Source: Balneolaceae bacterium
GTDB lineage: Bacteria; Bacteroidota; Rhodothermia; Balneolales; Balneolaceae
Assembly (NCBI GenBank): GCA_007126675.1
Contig: SLAU01000070.1
Coordinates: forward strand, 1 to 6,430
Reading direction: 5' to 3'
DNA: 6,430 nt
The notes under the pieces are model-generated. The model was given only the letters and a program-made list of their open reading frames with translations. It was not told the origin of the DNA and made no database searches. The first letter of the stretch is position 1. Each line of letters opens with the position of its first letter. Positions 5,403-6,430 of the stretch are shown one piece after another. A program made the translations under genes and the position numbers.

Positions 5403-6430
5403 ATGGACGCTATGAAAGATTTTTTAAAAATACTGGGAATTGAGAAAGAAAACGCAGGCACATCAACCGGGCAAAAATTTACAAAAAGTGATTCATCAGG
5501 CCCGATCGTAAGTTATACACCGATCGACGGATCTGAGATTGCTTCAGTTTATCAAACCACAAATAAAGAGTTTAATGAAGTTGTAAAAACCTCAGAAGAA
5601 GCATTTAAAGTCTGGCGAATGACACCCGCTCCGCAGAGAGGAGAAATAGTCAGACAAATCGGACTGAAACTGCGTGAATACAAAGAGCCTTTGGGCAAGC
5701 TGGTTTCTTATGAAATGGGTAAAATTTACCAGGAGGGACTGGGCGAAGTTCAGGAGATGATTGATATTTGCGATTTTGCCGTCGGGCAGTCGCGGATGTT
5801 ATATGGAAAAACCATGCACTCCGAACGCCCGGCTCACAGAATGTATGAGCAGTGGCATCCGCTGGGTCCCGTAGGTGTAATTTCAGCATTTAACTTTCCT
5901 GTGGCTGTATATAGCTGGAACGCTATGATAGCTGCAATCTGCGGCGATACGGTAATATGGAAAGGATCGGAAAAAACTCCGCTCTGCGGTGTTGCGGTAC
6001 AAAATATAATTGCTGAAGTATTGAAAGAAAATGAACTGCCCGAAGGTATATTCTGCCTGATAACAGGCGGGCGGGAAGCCGGGGAGTGGTTAACGGCTGA
6101 TGAACGGATACCGTTAATTTCAGCAACAGGTTCCATCCCGATGGGCAAAAAAGTGGCACAGGCGGTGGGTGCACGGCTCGGAAAAACAATTCTTGAACTT
6201 GGAGGCAATAATGCAATTATAATAAGCAAAGAGGCTGACATTGAAATGACAATTCGTGCAGTGGTATTTGGCGCTGTGGGTACTGCCGGACAAAGATGCA
6301 CCAGCACACGAAGGCTGATTATTCATGAGGATGTGTATGATGAAATAAAAGAGCGTTTAACAGGCATCTATAAAAGTATAAAAATCGGCAATCCGCTTGA
6401 ACCGGATACCCTGGTAGGCCCGCTGATCGA
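5403..6430 (+). CDS. ALDH family 7 aldehyde dehydrogenase (alpha-aminoadipic semialdehyde dehydrogenase-like), 3' end missing
   Basis: An NAD(P)-dependent oxidation of an aldehyde to its acid; family 7 members (antiquitin, bacterial Pcd/AmaB types) act on alpha-aminoadipic semialdehyde in lysine breakdown. The ATG at 5403 directly follows an in-frame TAA (5400-5402), so it is the earliest ATG; Met4 at 5412 is an alternative. The frame is open for 342 codons; family members are about 500-510 residues, so about a third is missing. Visible landmarks are the Rossmann-fold part with SAFNFPVAVYSWN (N164, oxyanion hole), VIWKGSEKTPL (K187, cofactor), ATGSIPMG (241-248, nucleotide loop), LELGGNN (E265, general base) and GTAGQRCTSTRRL (C299, catalytic thiol). 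The ELGGNN and GTAGQRCTSTRRL strings are strongly family-7-like. SATGS replaces the more usual SFTGS. All catalytic residues are intact. The gene diverges from the methyltransferase, and no lysine-pathway neighbour is in view, so the substrate is inferred from family alone. Confidence 0.92.
   Translation, partial: MDAMKDFLKILGIEKENAGTSTGQKFTKSDSSGPIVSYTPIDGSEIASVYQTTNKEFNEVVKTSEEAFKVWRMTPAPQRGEIVRQIGLKLREYKEPLGKLVSYEMGKIYQEGLGEVQEMIDICDFAVGQSRMLYGKTMHSERPAHRMYEQWHPLGPVGVISAFNFPVAVYSWNAMIAAICGDTVIWKGSEKTPLCGVAVQNIIAEVLKENELPEGIFCLITGGREAGEWLTADERIPLISATGSIPMGKKVAQAVGARLGKTILELGGNNAIIISKEADIEMTIRAVVFGAVGTAGQRCTSTRRLIIHEDVYDEIKERLTGIYKSIKIGNPLEPDTLVGPLI

Noticed and set aside
5834..6307. Minus-strand open frame of 157 residues
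   Set aside because: It is antisense to the catalytic core of the aldehyde dehydrogenase, where the plus-strand frame carries all active-site motifs.
1..6430. CRISPR array, tRNA, rRNA or insertion sequence
   Set aside because: No short direct repeats with regular spacers, no cloverleaf or rRNA-like stretch, and no transposase or terminal inverted repeats were seen; the only repeats are diverged protein-domain repeats.

Overview
The window looks like a chromosomal piece of a moderate-GC member of the Bacteroidota/Balneolota/Rhodothermota group. The clues are a giant secreted lamin-tail/Ig-like protein with a FlgD/CHU_C-like C-terminal domain, translation starts without clear Shine-Dalgarno sequences, A/T-rich spacers and an ALDH7-type dehydrogenase. 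Balneolota is my best guess. It rests on protein style, not on a search.

Layout. (1) Positions 1-4166, minus strand: one uninterrupted reading frame of 1388 codons that runs off the left edge. It has a signal peptide, an N-terminal jelly-roll-like region, two tandem pairs of Ig-like domains, three lamin-tail domains alternating with two more Ig-like domains, and the beginning of a C-terminal FlgD/CHU_C-like domain. (2) Positions 4167-4424: a spacer holding a strong bidirectional terminator, a second perfect hairpin, a phased A-tract element and a small inverted repeat. Together these could encode a short RNA or form a leader. (3) Positions 4425-5189, minus strand: a complete SpoU/TrmH-family RNA 2'-O-methyltransferase. 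(4) Positions 5190-5402: a divergent intergenic region. (5) Positions 5403-6430, plus strand: the first two thirds of an ALDH family 7 aldehyde dehydrogenase, cut by the right edge.

The three genes do not form an obvious pathway. The methyltransferase and surface-protein genes share a strand but are separated by a terminator, so they are probably transcribed independently. The dehydrogenase is divergent. I see no mobile element, CRISPR array, tRNA or rRNA. The least ordinary parts are the modular construction of the surface protein and the structured spacer at about 4239-4393.
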